Shown here: piece after piece, positions 12,401 through 17,571 of the stretch
Position numbering within the stretch: position 1 is the first letter of the stretch
Layout: the number at the start of each line of letters is the position of its first letter
Assembly: GCF_041346925.1 (NCBI RefSeq)
Contig: NZ_CP166840.1
Coordinates: forward strand, 682,001-746,000
DNA length: 64,000 bases
DNA from: Agaribacterium sp. ZY112
GTDB lineage: Bacteria; Pseudomonadota; Gammaproteobacteria; Pseudomonadales; Cellvibrionaceae
Direction: 5' to 3'
The notes under the pieces: model-generated
What the model was told of the DNA's origin: nothing
What the model saw: the letters and a program-made list of their open reading frames with translations, nothing else
Database searches by the model: none
Translations under genes and position numbers: made by a program

Positions 12401-12742
12401 TGCTTCAGCCAAGGTTTCGCTGTTATCACGATCAATATCACTAAATTGCTGGGCTAAACTGCCAGAATTGGGCAGGGTATTGGCGCTGGATTTATTGAGT
12501 TTTAAGCTACTTACATTGGTGGGGGAAGGTGCGAGGCTATCTTGCCCTTGGCTATCACGCCCCTCTATTTGCTGAGCTTTACGGGCCTCAATATCTTTAA
12601 TTTGTTCTGGGTTTAAATCAGCCTCACCAAGAACCACGGCGCCATCTGGAATTGATTGCCCTGCTGGCAATAGGCTCATAGAACCATCGTCAGTTAGAAC
12701 CCAAACCTCTTCACCTATAACCAGATATATCGTTGAGTCCAT
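416..12742 (-). CDS. Giant type I secreted adhesin with Ig-like, T1SS-143 and cadherin-like repeats
   Basis: A 4108-residue acidic protein for export and surface attachment. Residues 1-60 form a small N-terminal module (MDSTIYLVIGEEVWVL). Residues about 140-1840 are Ig-like repeats, including a block of about 745 residues present twice, each copy carrying DNDHIYNEYEAPS. About 1840-2430 hold four repeats of the T1SS-143 type. About 2430-3970 hold VCBS/cadherin-like repeats with many DGD calcium-type loops. The last 130 residues have one degenerate RTX unit (MGSGGEDRFVFD) followed by a VCA0849-type secretion signal ending in LLITV. There is no Sec signal, as expected for type I export. The start at 12742 has GGGAAGAG upstream. 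I see no di-alanine LapG cleavage site in the first 150 residues. The ligand is unknown. Confidence 0.93.
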   Translation of the reverse strand: MDSTIYLVIGEEVWVLTDDGSMSLLPAGQSIPDGAVVLGEADLNPEQIKDIEARKAQQIEGRDSQGQDSLAPSPTNVSSLKLNKSSANTLPNSGSLAQQFSDIDRDNSETLAEAGFQTHGFDTEKLAPEPDQHELIGKIDPNASITVQIQDGGDEWINRFEITHVDISGTTVKAGFDRTVDLLVTDSQGRSLAFTTPLLDDGSYLLEQADISQLAEGPITVIASITDPYDNRIDSEDTSVIDTLAEGDSVEVDNGGDPWVDLVESRAAPFSGHFSDVQAGALVELVVTDVNGGQLSFETLLNADGTWALAADISTMADGEIQFTASTIDQAGNPAEVSGEALLQISPLILVQSTDNDHIYNEYEAPSPLFRGLSLNIEDGQSVTLTVTDANGTQVEAIGIVESGRWQVDGPDISGLVDGPITVTARSTNLEGLEASNSIEEAIDQTAEITAQVDDNDAILNANEATAMQVSGSTVDINDGNSVNITVTDSLGVSLNFFRTAEVESDAWLASGLDVSSLAAGELTLRVSSRDNPGNDADVVTTVMYDPIAEIDSIVASEGPVYNAAEVAGFTLTGTTVDIDAGQILDIVVTDENGDSVSGTATVQNDGTWAFSSSIDRLADGELEVDVSGYDAPGNFAENSISLTKDTRAVITLEFDGDQDYSVFEYDAVSLSGLVFGVEDGQSIDLIVRDSANPANEISVMVLVDGGRWQSEALDLQAAGFIDGQLSAEVSTVDLAGNPAGASTTAQLDTQVTIDIAPDAINIDDIRSLSALTIGGSSTNSEAGTRVTLSFSDGSNTEQFSGLVQSDGSWSVDVQLSGSLSDAVAWQLDAQIQDEAGNIANDATPSLVLPSAVTLSEQIVFDTSGTDSASASINISDADEFNLSANQSALSTLTSMGFALTVTVAGDAQSLQVTRNDGSDTLVLDAAINGGNVDLRLYQGLDQAVGEDSLVAQLWLDATQDDADGTSETVTAPVNITITDVAPNLVDDSDEITEGYSVSGNVLTNDTSLEGPLTLVSIEAEGNVITISAGTPAVYDYAEGRLTVNQDGSWQFDANPDLDHSGALPQVVALYNAQDHDGDVRSADLTIDILDAPTITIVSADNDHIYNEYEAPSASFSGVTTNIENGRDVDLVWRDVNGDEVTITTTVSNNAWSVSNINLSGLADGPLTIEATSSNTRGIVANASLVEAIDQTAEITAVFDDADNILNATEALAALAEGTTVDVDDNSAVSLVIEDSLGATVEVPSAALVAADLWSASGLNLAGLEPGTLTLTATVSDSPGNDASVSTTIEYDPIAEIDITDPAAGPVYNAAEVAGFTLDGTTIDIDQNQVLDVVITDINGDTVEGTATVQADGTWNFANSIAGLADGELSVDVSGYDAPGNFAEDDISLTKDTLAEITVVFDGDKDYSASEATAVTLSGTVTGVEVGQEVTVLISDSDSPANELSVTATVQAGGIWQTDAQDLVAAGFIDGALSAVASVSDQAGNPASASDTAALDTELMIDIDPDAIDITDFILLRPTVITGTTSAEDDQELSLTISDGANSHTFTADVAGGAWSVNVGVLSGLNRSVPWTLTASVNDVAGNEATDSTPTIAMPDSIRLFELGIILPDVLATATSDLNITEADEYAISSVQADLELLTSNGHAITVMVAADGQSLTATRSGDSAVVFTAELNADASLTVTLHEGVDQAAGEDSLETSIWIDATQNDADATSETLTAPVNITISDVHPFLFNDRAEVDEALTVTGNVFDNDSSLEGPLTLTSITVNGTDIAVTPTTPAIHSFPEGELTVNYDGTWSFVANEDLDNSVADPEVLISYTAVDPDGDMDTADLRITIHDGAGGTLDDSERTYTELDLSELDSDITRVLNVTAGTDALDPGSVEFDNTDNALIDRLNAMGITSDGEAVTFAMGTSDAQIIASTVSHTIFTATLSAVSNGRDLDMSVRVQVERPLDHLSGDEIVFDADVLAHDIDTGTPTNNAVLELRFDDGQDPSMDLVPAVALEETALAASPSTMSSGTVNLEVGSDPIASLAFVETVYPSLSSGGVELATYVSTAADSQTLLYYFVNQSDPNDRSNKVLEVTLDTNINAELDTAANYTVELFQAVDQLENGVNDGDIELLLPVVATDVDGDTSNIDLEVTINDGDAPNLDGASLEVTELPAKDGNSLSNEARTDLTISAAEDRIVAIGYDLATGTTVQDANGDDITKNGGQLIWRDNFDGTLDAVDSNNVSIFTLHLPDSLDIDPGTGGTAELRFVLHSAIDHRSSDALVLNVPVQVTDSDGTTGSANVDITIDDGRDPQIDVLDDVAVDELVLQSNDHDSDKGSAYGDGHSDDILAVVPTMNTAVSSGGEAVTLANSPNSNGWWIARTSGGDEVFRLFFNTTDNEYTVRFSRAIDHDDANGRNDKEIDFSIDITDADGDSSNSDFTLTVTDDVPVAQAIIRDVDEGKTVSGSLLPGTAGGSDGAEITQMSYEGTDFSPNGSGQFVIALFDDMSQAYGTLTVEQDGSYVLQAGSAFELSDVHTDVITYVTRDFDGDVESSNTFTINVHDADGNIILPDLDTQEDTHLDISDLVVNPGDLDQNETVTSITFDLAALAGGTLTLNGIALAVDGDGNPFLSQAQLRVLPAGANPGSVEPDGTLLYIPALNQSQATTSPALDVTATISTDIGDVSINELGAITVVSVADTPVWDDGASVYSYEFKEDDGGVDLDLEAALYDVDGSENLSFRISNISTGLVLTHSGQAVSEGAVLSAAQVAQLHASTVANFAGTASFDISAIATEGDNHDTAEDSRTVNFDVSPVADDPSLIVTPNYRSLEDVDIDLSRLVSGSLSDNDGSETLSFEFIVPTGWSVVGLNGAIVTGSGTSYEAQAADLDAGNVVLRPLEDISSYTNGGPFTITVTAISHESTQDGVAPDAGDESQRSASKDIKIDVKGVIDEPDIGPGPDGYWSYDDGSMIISSVAAFDEDELIKLNFSVATQDDDASEQINMLLTGVPEGAEIVGASGESLDLAIFGFNGDEPIYQIKASDLATYQLRPPADFSGQITLNLSQVNTEPDGASGTFPMTLVIDVAPIVDSNDGLNTSSSGAEDIAVVLNLTPSLSDVDGSEEVTELVLNVSQGSLLLDGVDIGSGSITLSTLVDGTSPTVADLISSNRLTWQPPLDASGDFALPVTWTITDTSETNVSVSKDVTGNVNVNVDAQVDPDNALDNNTRIETTGPLVSTDGSAISLDGAAQFVDDDIDGSEYVYSLQINMPEATGWFLSHPNGAVHDGRGNWLIPATGLTSDSVQEAAAELLQGAEIISDHVVANAEVLVSIRVLDDNDAEMRTATLDISFDVATGGTASDPDDLQVNTIPGQEGTAISLGAYLDNDIAGDGNDVISFRIDAADMPEGGSVSGPDVIAHYAANGTSVISYVFTQASVDSLVISNINEDFAGIMDIPITVVATDPSGATFTEVQNLHFEIAPVVDDMSSPAGFSSKEDEVTRFDFDINSLLGDPDVDSSRGVEEVIELRFTIPAQGTINDPEGVLTIDGGEYVLGDLTKLNTLSYTPPLNLSGDLSLAFRAHIRDTTVTLPDTGQSNVDEQWRSGNINFELEPVTDHAILSAVDITGNEDSQIALTGLDAELYDTDGSEYMSLQITGVPQGAVIYYNGSTQLPNNGEDGGTFMGQPTYAFAVQADQLDNLVIVPPLDFSGDFELSLSAVTVERETNEHLLTTQGFTVHVLPVADTPQMANDLDELDASEGDVVNIAINASTTETVNANEVLILTVEVVSASSDASALDGLKGIKVGDHSVDFVVDVGTGNLVAVFESDSDSLASFDLLTGPTAFGDLQMNVAVQAKDEAVVDGSLATDTSDIADAQEAITLHLSPLPDAPLLSQSYDQLVIDGDSSAGEHSLDLSVQLQNPAPGEEAFVKIEGLPDHASFVGQSPQGSIWTIAAADVASLEVTGLQANDNFVLSLTPYSELDGQTDTGTVASLQVVVGAAGDSTIMGSGGEDRFVFDLVGAGPAGTPASDHIAAFDASRDGSDISTDSIDLSDLLQGVASSTGAELDVVMDFSDDGTDTTLVIDLGGGDVQNIVIEGQTVDELYGGSTSGIDDDDILQKLITDQLLITV
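7215..11690 (-). repeat. Tandem duplication of a 2.24-kb module inside the adhesin gene
   Basis: Two adjacent copies of a module about 2235 bp long, roughly 9450-11690 and 7215-9445. Matching anchors are the YNEYEAPS codons near 11660 and 9425, and the FAENSISLTKDT / FAEDDISLTKDT codons near 10815 and 8577, both offset by about 2.24 kb. Each copy carries about five Ig-like units, a hydrophobic unit ending in DATQ(D/N)DADGTSE-type sequence, and a unit with SLEGPLTL. The copies are clearly diverged at the DNA level, so the duplication is not recent. Boundaries are approximate. Confidence 0.85.
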
Positions 12743-13022
12743 CCCACTCTTCCCTTATGCCAATACTTCAGAGCCATTGCGATAAGCCGCTTCAAGCTTA
12801 TGCCGATTAGATGCATACATTGTAAGGAAATTCTTGCTATTTATGCTATAGCCGACGGGCTAAATCGAGGAAGGATTAATCTTTTACAGGGCAAAGGACA
12901 TAAAAAAGCCCCCAAACCAGGGGGCTAAAAAGGGCAGAGCCTAAATCAAAACCCAATAAAAATCAGATCGTGATTACACAGCAACTGCGGTGGCGCAAAG
13001 GCCACCACAGTACACACAAAAA
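12743..13022. other. Intergenic region between TonB receptor and adhesin
   Basis: 280 bases with no gene. The receptor-proximal part holds the terminator at 12902-12925. The rest, up to the adhesin start, is the probable adhesin promoter region on the minus strand. I could not settle on one -10/-35 pair, and I see no recognisable c-di-GMP riboswitch in the orientation of the adhesin. Confidence 0.5.
12902..12925 (-). terminator. Rho-independent terminator of the TonB receptor gene
   Basis: Read on the minus strand: stem GCCCCC / GGGGGC with a six-base loop, followed by TTTTTT. It lies about 100 bases past the receptor stop and isolates the receptor from the adhesin operon. Confidence 0.85.
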
Positions 13023-15494
13023 TTAGAACTGATATTCCAACAATAAACGTACGTCACGACCAGGAAGTGGCGCTTGATCCTTAATATAAGAACTGTGCAC
13101 TCGACCTTCGACGTCGTTTAAGTTGTCACCAACCAAGGATACTCGCCACTCACTTGAAGGACCGTACCAGCGATAAGCAATGCTTGCATTCATCATCATA
13201 TAGGCATCGGTGCTGGTTTCGAATTCAGCCAAACGATCCTGCTCTAAATGCTGAGTAAAACCAATTTGACCCGACCATGCGCTGTCATCGTAGTGGAAAC
13301 GCAAACCCAAACGATCCGCTGGCATTCTTGGCAACCAGTCACCATCTACTAACTCGCCACGAACAGCATCTGCCCATAACTCAGCCTTTAAGGTACGAGT
13401 TAACGCTTGCATGACTTGAGCCTCAAAGCCCCACAGCAATACATCACCCTGCTGGGTAATATAAACGGGCAGCTCACCATGATCATCATGATGGCCGTGT
13501 TCTTCGTGTTCTTCGTGTTCTTCGTGTTCTTCGTGTTCTTCGTGTTCTTCGTGCTCTTCGTGCTCTTCGTGCTCTTCGTGCTCTTCGTGCTCTTCGTGCT
13601 CTTCGTGCTCTTCGTGCTCTTCGTGCTCTTCGTGCTCTTCGTGCTCTTCGTGCTCTTCGTGCTCTTCGTGCTCTTCGTGCTCAAGATCACTAGAGTGGAT
13701 ACCGGTATTCGCCTGATAATAAAAATCATCAATACGATTAACATACGCGTTTAATACAAAAGCCGTTGAACCTTCAAACTTCTTCAAACTCAACTCAAGA
13801 TTGTTTGAGCTCTCTTTTTTCACATCGCCCACGTATTCAACATGCCAATGATCACCTTCAGGAACCAACTCATACGCAGCACCTACCTCGTAGCTATTGG
13901 TGCCAATATGAGGCCCGTTAGCATAGAGCTCCGTTGAAGAAGGGCCACGCTCAGCATGACTAATTGCTATACCGGCGTTATAACCATCGGTAAATTCCCA
14001 TACACCACCAGCTGAAAAGCTTAAAGGCGTGAAGCTTTGCGAAGGCAAATCACCGTCGACATCAAAATCCATATGCTCAGCGCGAGCGCCTAACTGCCAC
14101 AACCAGTCGTTCCAGTGGTACTCTTCAAGTACTGCCACAGCCATTGATTGAGTCGTTGAATCTGGGCTAAAACTTTCTTCACCACGGCTTTTATATTCTT
14201 GCTGCTTTAGGTCTAAGCTCACAGCACCACGCCAGCCACCAATTAACTTATGACCCAAGTCGGCTCGATACTGCCAAGCATCGTTGTTAATCTCGGTTCC
14301 AAGCTCCTCAACACCATCAACAATGTGATATTCCTTGTGCTCATACTCGCTAAAGCTCAATTTACTCTGAAGAGAATTAAACACACCGTAGTCGAACTCA
14401 AGCTCAGTGAGCCACTGCCAGCGTGACTGCTTTAACTGCGCCTCAACACGGTCTTCGTGCTCATCTTCGTGCTCGTGCTCATCTTCGTGCTCCTCTTCAT
14501 GCTCATCATGATCTTCACCACCATGGGCATGACCAGGTACACCGTAGCGTTTATCAACTTGCTCATAAGCCAAACCACTGTAACCATTTTCAAATAAGCG
14601 ACTTAAGCCCAAAGTAAAGTTGGAGCTTTGTGATGCACTGTCGTCTAAGTGGCTTTCATCCAGCGAACTTGGCAAGCGGTAGTCTTCACCATCGCTGTAC
14701 ATGCCTTGAGCACGCCAAGCCCAATTGTCAGTGCCAGAAGCGACGGCCGCCTGAGCTTCTTTTTGCTCTGAGACAGAGCTGTATTTAAGATTAATTTGAC
14801 CTTCCGTTTCCGAAGACTGAGGCACACGCTTATCAACGACATTCACTACACCGCCGATCGCACCACTGCCATAAAATAAGGTGGCAGGCCCGCGTAATAC
14901 TTCGATCTGTTGAGCAGATGCTGAATCTGCAGATACCGCGTGATCCGCTCCGGTTCGACTGATGTCAGCCGCATCCAAACCATTAACGGTAATCAATACT
15001 CGAGGGCCATCTAAGCCACGAATAACTGGGCTAGAGCTGACTGGGCCGTAATAATTAGATTGAACACCAACTTCAACTTTTAAGGCCTCCCCCAGACCTT
15101 CTTGAGAGCGATCTTTTAACTTATCACCACTTAATACAGAGATAGCCTGAGCCGACTCCAATGTACTGGCATGCACAGGCAGGCCAATCACATCTAACTG
15201 CTCGATCAGTGCACGCTGCAGTTGCACCTGCTGAGCTTCAACACCGGGCTTTAACCACACATTTTTGTGGTTGTAGCTTTGAGCATTAACATGCACTTCA
15301 AGCTCATCGGCATCGGATTCAAAGCGAAAGAGCCCTTGCTTATCACTGTATACTCGTTGTTTTTGGCCAACGATACTAAGGCTAGCGCCTTCTATCGGTT
15401 TGCCTTGTTCATCAATTAACTGCCCGTGAAACTCCGCCGCATAGCTCGTGCTCGCCAGCAGTAAAAAACCAGATAAAAACAATATTAACTTCAT
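13023..15494 (-). CDS. TonB-dependent receptor with His-rich tracts, ZnuD-like (zinc uptake)
   Basis: An outer membrane gated channel of 823 residues. I chose the ATG at 15494, which gives a clean signal peptide (MKLILFLSGFLLLASTSYAA) and has GGGGGA upstream. A start 25 codons further out would place the inverted repeat at 15514-15533 inside the gene. Order: a carboxypeptidase-regulatory-like domain (about 20-90), a plug (about 98-225, with VLRGPATLFYGSGAIGGVV), then a barrel ending in F. Two loops are metal-binding in appearance: a His/Asp/Glu stretch near 321-350 and a 20-fold His-Glu-Glu tract near 604-666 followed by HGHHDDHGE. Zur follows upstream and an operator-like palindrome precedes the gene, which supports zinc as cargo. 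Nickel or cobalt cannot be excluded. Confidence 0.85.
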   Translation of the reverse strand: MKLILFLSGFLLLASTSYAAEFHGQLIDEQGKPIEGASLSIVGQKQRVYSDKQGLFRFESDADELEVHVNAQSYNHKNVWLKPGVEAQQVQLQRALIEQLDVIGLPVHASTLESAQAISVLSGDKLKDRSQEGLGEALKVEVGVQSNYYGPVSSSPVIRGLDGPRVLITVNGLDAADISRTGADHAVSADSASAQQIEVLRGPATLFYGSGAIGGVVNVVDKRVPQSSETEGQINLKYSSVSEQKEAQAAVASGTDNWAWRAQGMYSDGEDYRLPSSLDESHLDDSASQSSNFTLGLSRLFENGYSGLAYEQVDKRYGVPGHAHGGEDHDEHEEEHEDEHEHEDEHEDRVEAQLKQSRWQWLTELEFDYGVFNSLQSKLSFSEYEHKEYHIVDGVEELGTEINNDAWQYRADLGHKLIGGWRGAVSLDLKQQEYKSRGEESFSPDSTTQSMAVAVLEEYHWNDWLWQLGARAEHMDFDVDGDLPSQSFTPLSFSAGGVWEFTDGYNAGIAISHAERGPSSTELYANGPHIGTNSYEVGAAYELVPEGDHWHVEYVGDVKKESSNNLELSLKKFEGSTAFVLNAYVNRIDDFYYQANTGIHSSDLEHEEHEEHEEHEEHEEHEEHEEHEEHEEHEEHEEHEEHEEHEEHEEHEEHEEHEEHEEHEEHGHHDDHGELPVYITQQGDVLLWGFEAQVMQALTRTLKAELWADAVRGELVDGDWLPRMPADRLGLRFHYDDSAWSGQIGFTQHLEQDRLAEFETSTDAYMMMNASIAYRWYGPSSEWRVSLVGDNLNDVEGRVHSSYIKDQAPLPGRDVRLLLEYQF
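13497..13676 (-). repeat. 20 x 9-bp tandem repeat coding for (His-Glu-Glu)n
   Basis: Twenty uninterrupted 9-bp units inside the TonB receptor. On the plus strand the first six read GTGTTCTTC (13497-13550) and the next fourteen GTGCTCTTC (13551-13676), differing only by a silent change in one Glu codon. A partial unit follows. The array keeps frame whatever the copy number, so slippage would lengthen or shorten an external metal-binding loop without breaking the protein. Confidence 0.97.
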
Positions 15495-15513
15495 AAGATC
15501 CCCCAAAAGACCC

Positions 15514-15533
15514 AGATATGATACAACATATCT
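15514..15533. promoter_or_regulatory. Palindromic operator, probable Zur box
   Basis: A perfect inverted repeat with 7-bp arms: AGATATG, six bases, CATATCT. It lies 20 bp upstream of the chosen receptor start, where a repressor would block transcription. Zur is encoded just upstream, and zinc receptors are usual Zur targets. The sequence is AT-rich like known Zur boxes but is not a textbook match, so the assignment is inference. Confidence 0.5.
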
Positions 15534-15578
15534 TTTTGAGTGCGGTAGTAAGAATATAGGTAACTGCACAAATAGATA

Positions 15579-15603
15579 AGAGCCGCTAGGGTAAAGCGGC
15601 TCT
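15579..15603 (-). terminator. Hairpin downstream of zur
   Basis: A perfect 9-bp stem AGAGCCGCT / AGCGGCTCT with a 7-base loop, about 35 bases past the zur stop. On the minus strand it is followed by a T-poor tract (TATCTATTT), so it is a moderate terminator at best. Confidence 0.6.
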
Positions 15604-15637
15604 ATGACAGACTATTTAAGACAATACGAATTAAGGC

Positions 15638-16123
15638 TTAACCCGCTAGAGAGCACTCTTGACACAAACCACGTAACTCAAGCTGCTGATTGGAAAGCAC
15701 AAAGCCAGTACGCTCAACACTCCCCCTTAGTTCCTTAACAAGCTCAGCACGCAGAGCGATTTCCTCAACCTTATGGCATTTATCGCAGATAAGAAATTGT
15801 GGAATGTTATGTTCATGCTCACAGGTGATATGTGAACAAGCCAAGAACTGGTTGGTGGTTTCAAGCTTGTGTACAAGCTTGTGCTCAACTAAAAACTGTA
15901 AAATACGATAAACAGACATAGCTGGAAGCTTATCGCCATAAGCTTCGGTATAGGCATCAACCAACTCATAGGCAGTTAGGGCCTGATGCTCAATCAGCAA
16001 CAAAGCCAATAGGTGCTTACGCTTAGGGGTCAAACGTACACCGGCAGAAACACAGTCGTGCTCTGCTCTTAAAAGTGCTTTTTCTACATGGACTGGAAAA
16101 GTAAGAGGCACCACATCTACCAA
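15638..16123 (-). CDS. zur: Fur-family zinc uptake regulator Zur
   Basis: A 161-residue cytoplasmic repressor that binds DNA when zinc is bound. It has the Fur-family winged helix (about 30-85, with RLTPKR and MSVYRILQFL), then a metal-binding dimer domain with a CSHITCEHEH stretch and two CxxC pairs at Cys113/116 and Cys154/157, which in this family hold a structural zinc. The second pair at the very C-terminus is typical of Zur rather than Fur. It sits between its probable target, the His-rich receptor, and an acetaldehyde dehydrogenase gene that ends 61 bases upstream. Ferric or peroxide-sensing Fur relatives are less likely. Confidence 0.85.
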   Translation of the reverse strand: MVDVVPLTFPVHVEKALLRAEHDCVSAGVRLTPKRKHLLALLLIEHQALTAYELVDAYTEAYGDKLPAMSVYRILQFLVEHKLVHKLETTNQFLACSHITCEHEHNIPQFLICDKCHKVEEIALRAELVKELRGSVERTGFVLSNQQLELRGLCQECSLAG

Positions 16124-16184
16124 GATTCATTAAAACAAGTAGGCGCATTATGCACGCCCACTTGCATTAACAAAACCGCCTTAA

Positions 16185-17165
16185 TTAGGCATTTGCCAAC
16201 TGGCGGCCACCCACGATACGTGTAAATGGGTCAAACAACTTATTAAACAAGCTGGTTTTCTGTTCACTAAGCGAGAGGGCATAACGCTCAGCAACAGCAA
16301 TTGCAGCACAATTTATGATATCTAAGTTACCCGCATGAGCAGGAATCCAATCCCCCATGCCACTAACCGTTACTTTAACTAATAAGTGCTGGCCACCCAG
16401 TTTTGTTTCGATGCTTAAGCCAGGTACATAACGCTTTAATTCTTTCTCTCTCACTTCAAGAGCTTCCAGCGCTGTCATATGCTCAGACTCGTCGATAGAG
16501 AAATTTAAGGTAGTACACATGGTTGGCTGACGACCCGGCTCATCGACCTCCAAATCGATGCACACATTATCAACACCGGCAAACTGGTTAATCGCCTTGC
16601 TTGTCGTTGCATAATAATCGTCAATATTATCTAAAGTAGCTTGGCCAATGCTGTCATCACTCACTAGAGTATGAACACTGACTGACTTTAAGGAAGGTAC
16701 TGCTTTTTTGACAGCTTCACAAACGGGTACTGATGCTTGGCCACCACATGTCACCATATTGACATTTGACTCTTTTAATATGACCTGCTCATTTAAAGCA
16801 GGAATACAAAGAGGGCCCATTTTTGCTGGCGTTAGATCAATGGCCTTGATGCCTTTCTTAGCAAAAACCTTGGCATGCTCACGGTGGTGCTCAGCCCCTG
16901 TCGCATCAAAAACCAGCTCACATTGATGACTATCATCCTCAAAAGCTTTAATTCCTAAGTCACTAACACGAACGCCTAATTGTTGAGCTTTTTGCATACC
17001 TGGCGACTGCAAATTACGCCCAACGAACAATTCACAATCCATTTGTTCCGAGCGCAATACCTTCATTAACAAATCAGTACCAATCTTCCCTGTACCAATT
17101 ATGCCCACACGTAATTTTTGCCTTCCTTTCTCGTAGCTACTTTCTACCATGCGTACATCCTCCAT
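16185..17165 (-). CDS. Acetaldehyde dehydrogenase (acylating), MhpF/DmpF family
   Basis: 326 residues. The family converts acetaldehyde, NAD and CoA to acetyl-CoA. Visible are a Rossmann motif (GIIGTGKIG, about residues 22-30), the catalytic cysteine in MVTCGGQAS, and a late TTSKAI segment. The usual family sequence around SKSAGPGTRANIDEFT is replaced by SDDSIGQATLDNIDDYYATT, so the protein is divergent. Known relatives form a channel with a 4-hydroxy-2-oxovalerate aldolase, but no aldolase or meta-cleavage gene is in reach. It is upstream of zur on the same strand with a 61-base gap and may share its transcript. The substrate here is uncertain. Confidence 0.8.
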   Translation of the reverse strand: MEDVRMVESSYEKGRQKLRVGIIGTGKIGTDLLMKVLRSEQMDCELFVGRNLQSPGMQKAQQLGVRVSDLGIKAFEDDSHQCELVFDATGAEHHREHAKVFAKKGIKAIDLTPAKMGPLCIPALNEQVILKESNVNMVTCGGQASVPVCEAVKKAVPSLKSVSVHTLVSDDSIGQATLDNIDDYYATTSKAINQFAGVDNVCIDLEVDEPGRQPTMCTTLNFSIDESEHMTALEALEVREKELKRYVPGLSIETKLGGQHLLVKVTVSGMGDWIPAHAGNLDIINCAAIAVAERYALSLSEQKTSLFNKLFDPFTRIVGGRQLANA

Positions 17166-17571
17166 CTAGACCGCATAAAAATTCGTCCCCCTTATCTAAA
17201 CAAAACCTCAAGAAAATAACAGAGGAGAAAAGCGGAATTAGGACTCAAAAATAAAATAAATACGCGACTATCTTTTTATTGGCACCTTAAACAACCTCAC
17301 TAATAAAACTGAAACAGACAAAATAGATAAAGTAATTACGCCGCTTTAAAGACACAGCTAAAAGCGAGCAATAAGAAGTGACCTCAATCAAAACCAGACC
17401 TAAATGGCGCCCTTATCGACATAATGGTACGTATATATAAAAAGGTTATAGCCCCGCTGTAACAAGTAGAAAATCATTTAACAAACATGCAAGATCAGAT
17501 TGATTTTTTGTGTATCATGCCGCATCTTAAAATGACACATTTATACAATCTTTCTTACAAGGCGGCACTCA
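17166..17571. other. Divergent intergenic region
   Basis: About 400 bases, AT-rich, between the acetaldehyde dehydrogenase gene (leftward) and the 412-residue unknown (rightward). It must hold two outward promoters. I see no clear operator, hairpin or small gene in it. Confidence 0.4.

Noticed and set aside
12888-12900. Fragment resembling a c-di-GMP riboswitch core (CAGGGCAAA)
   Set aside because: It is on the strand opposite to the adhesin, lacks the rest of the motif, and abuts a terminator.
13497-13676. CRISPR-like array
   Set aside because: Nine-base contiguous units without spacers; a coding VNTR.
13407-13754. Rightward frame coding for a Phe/Val/Leu repeat
   Set aside because: It is the antisense reading of the His-Glu-Glu array in the receptor gene.
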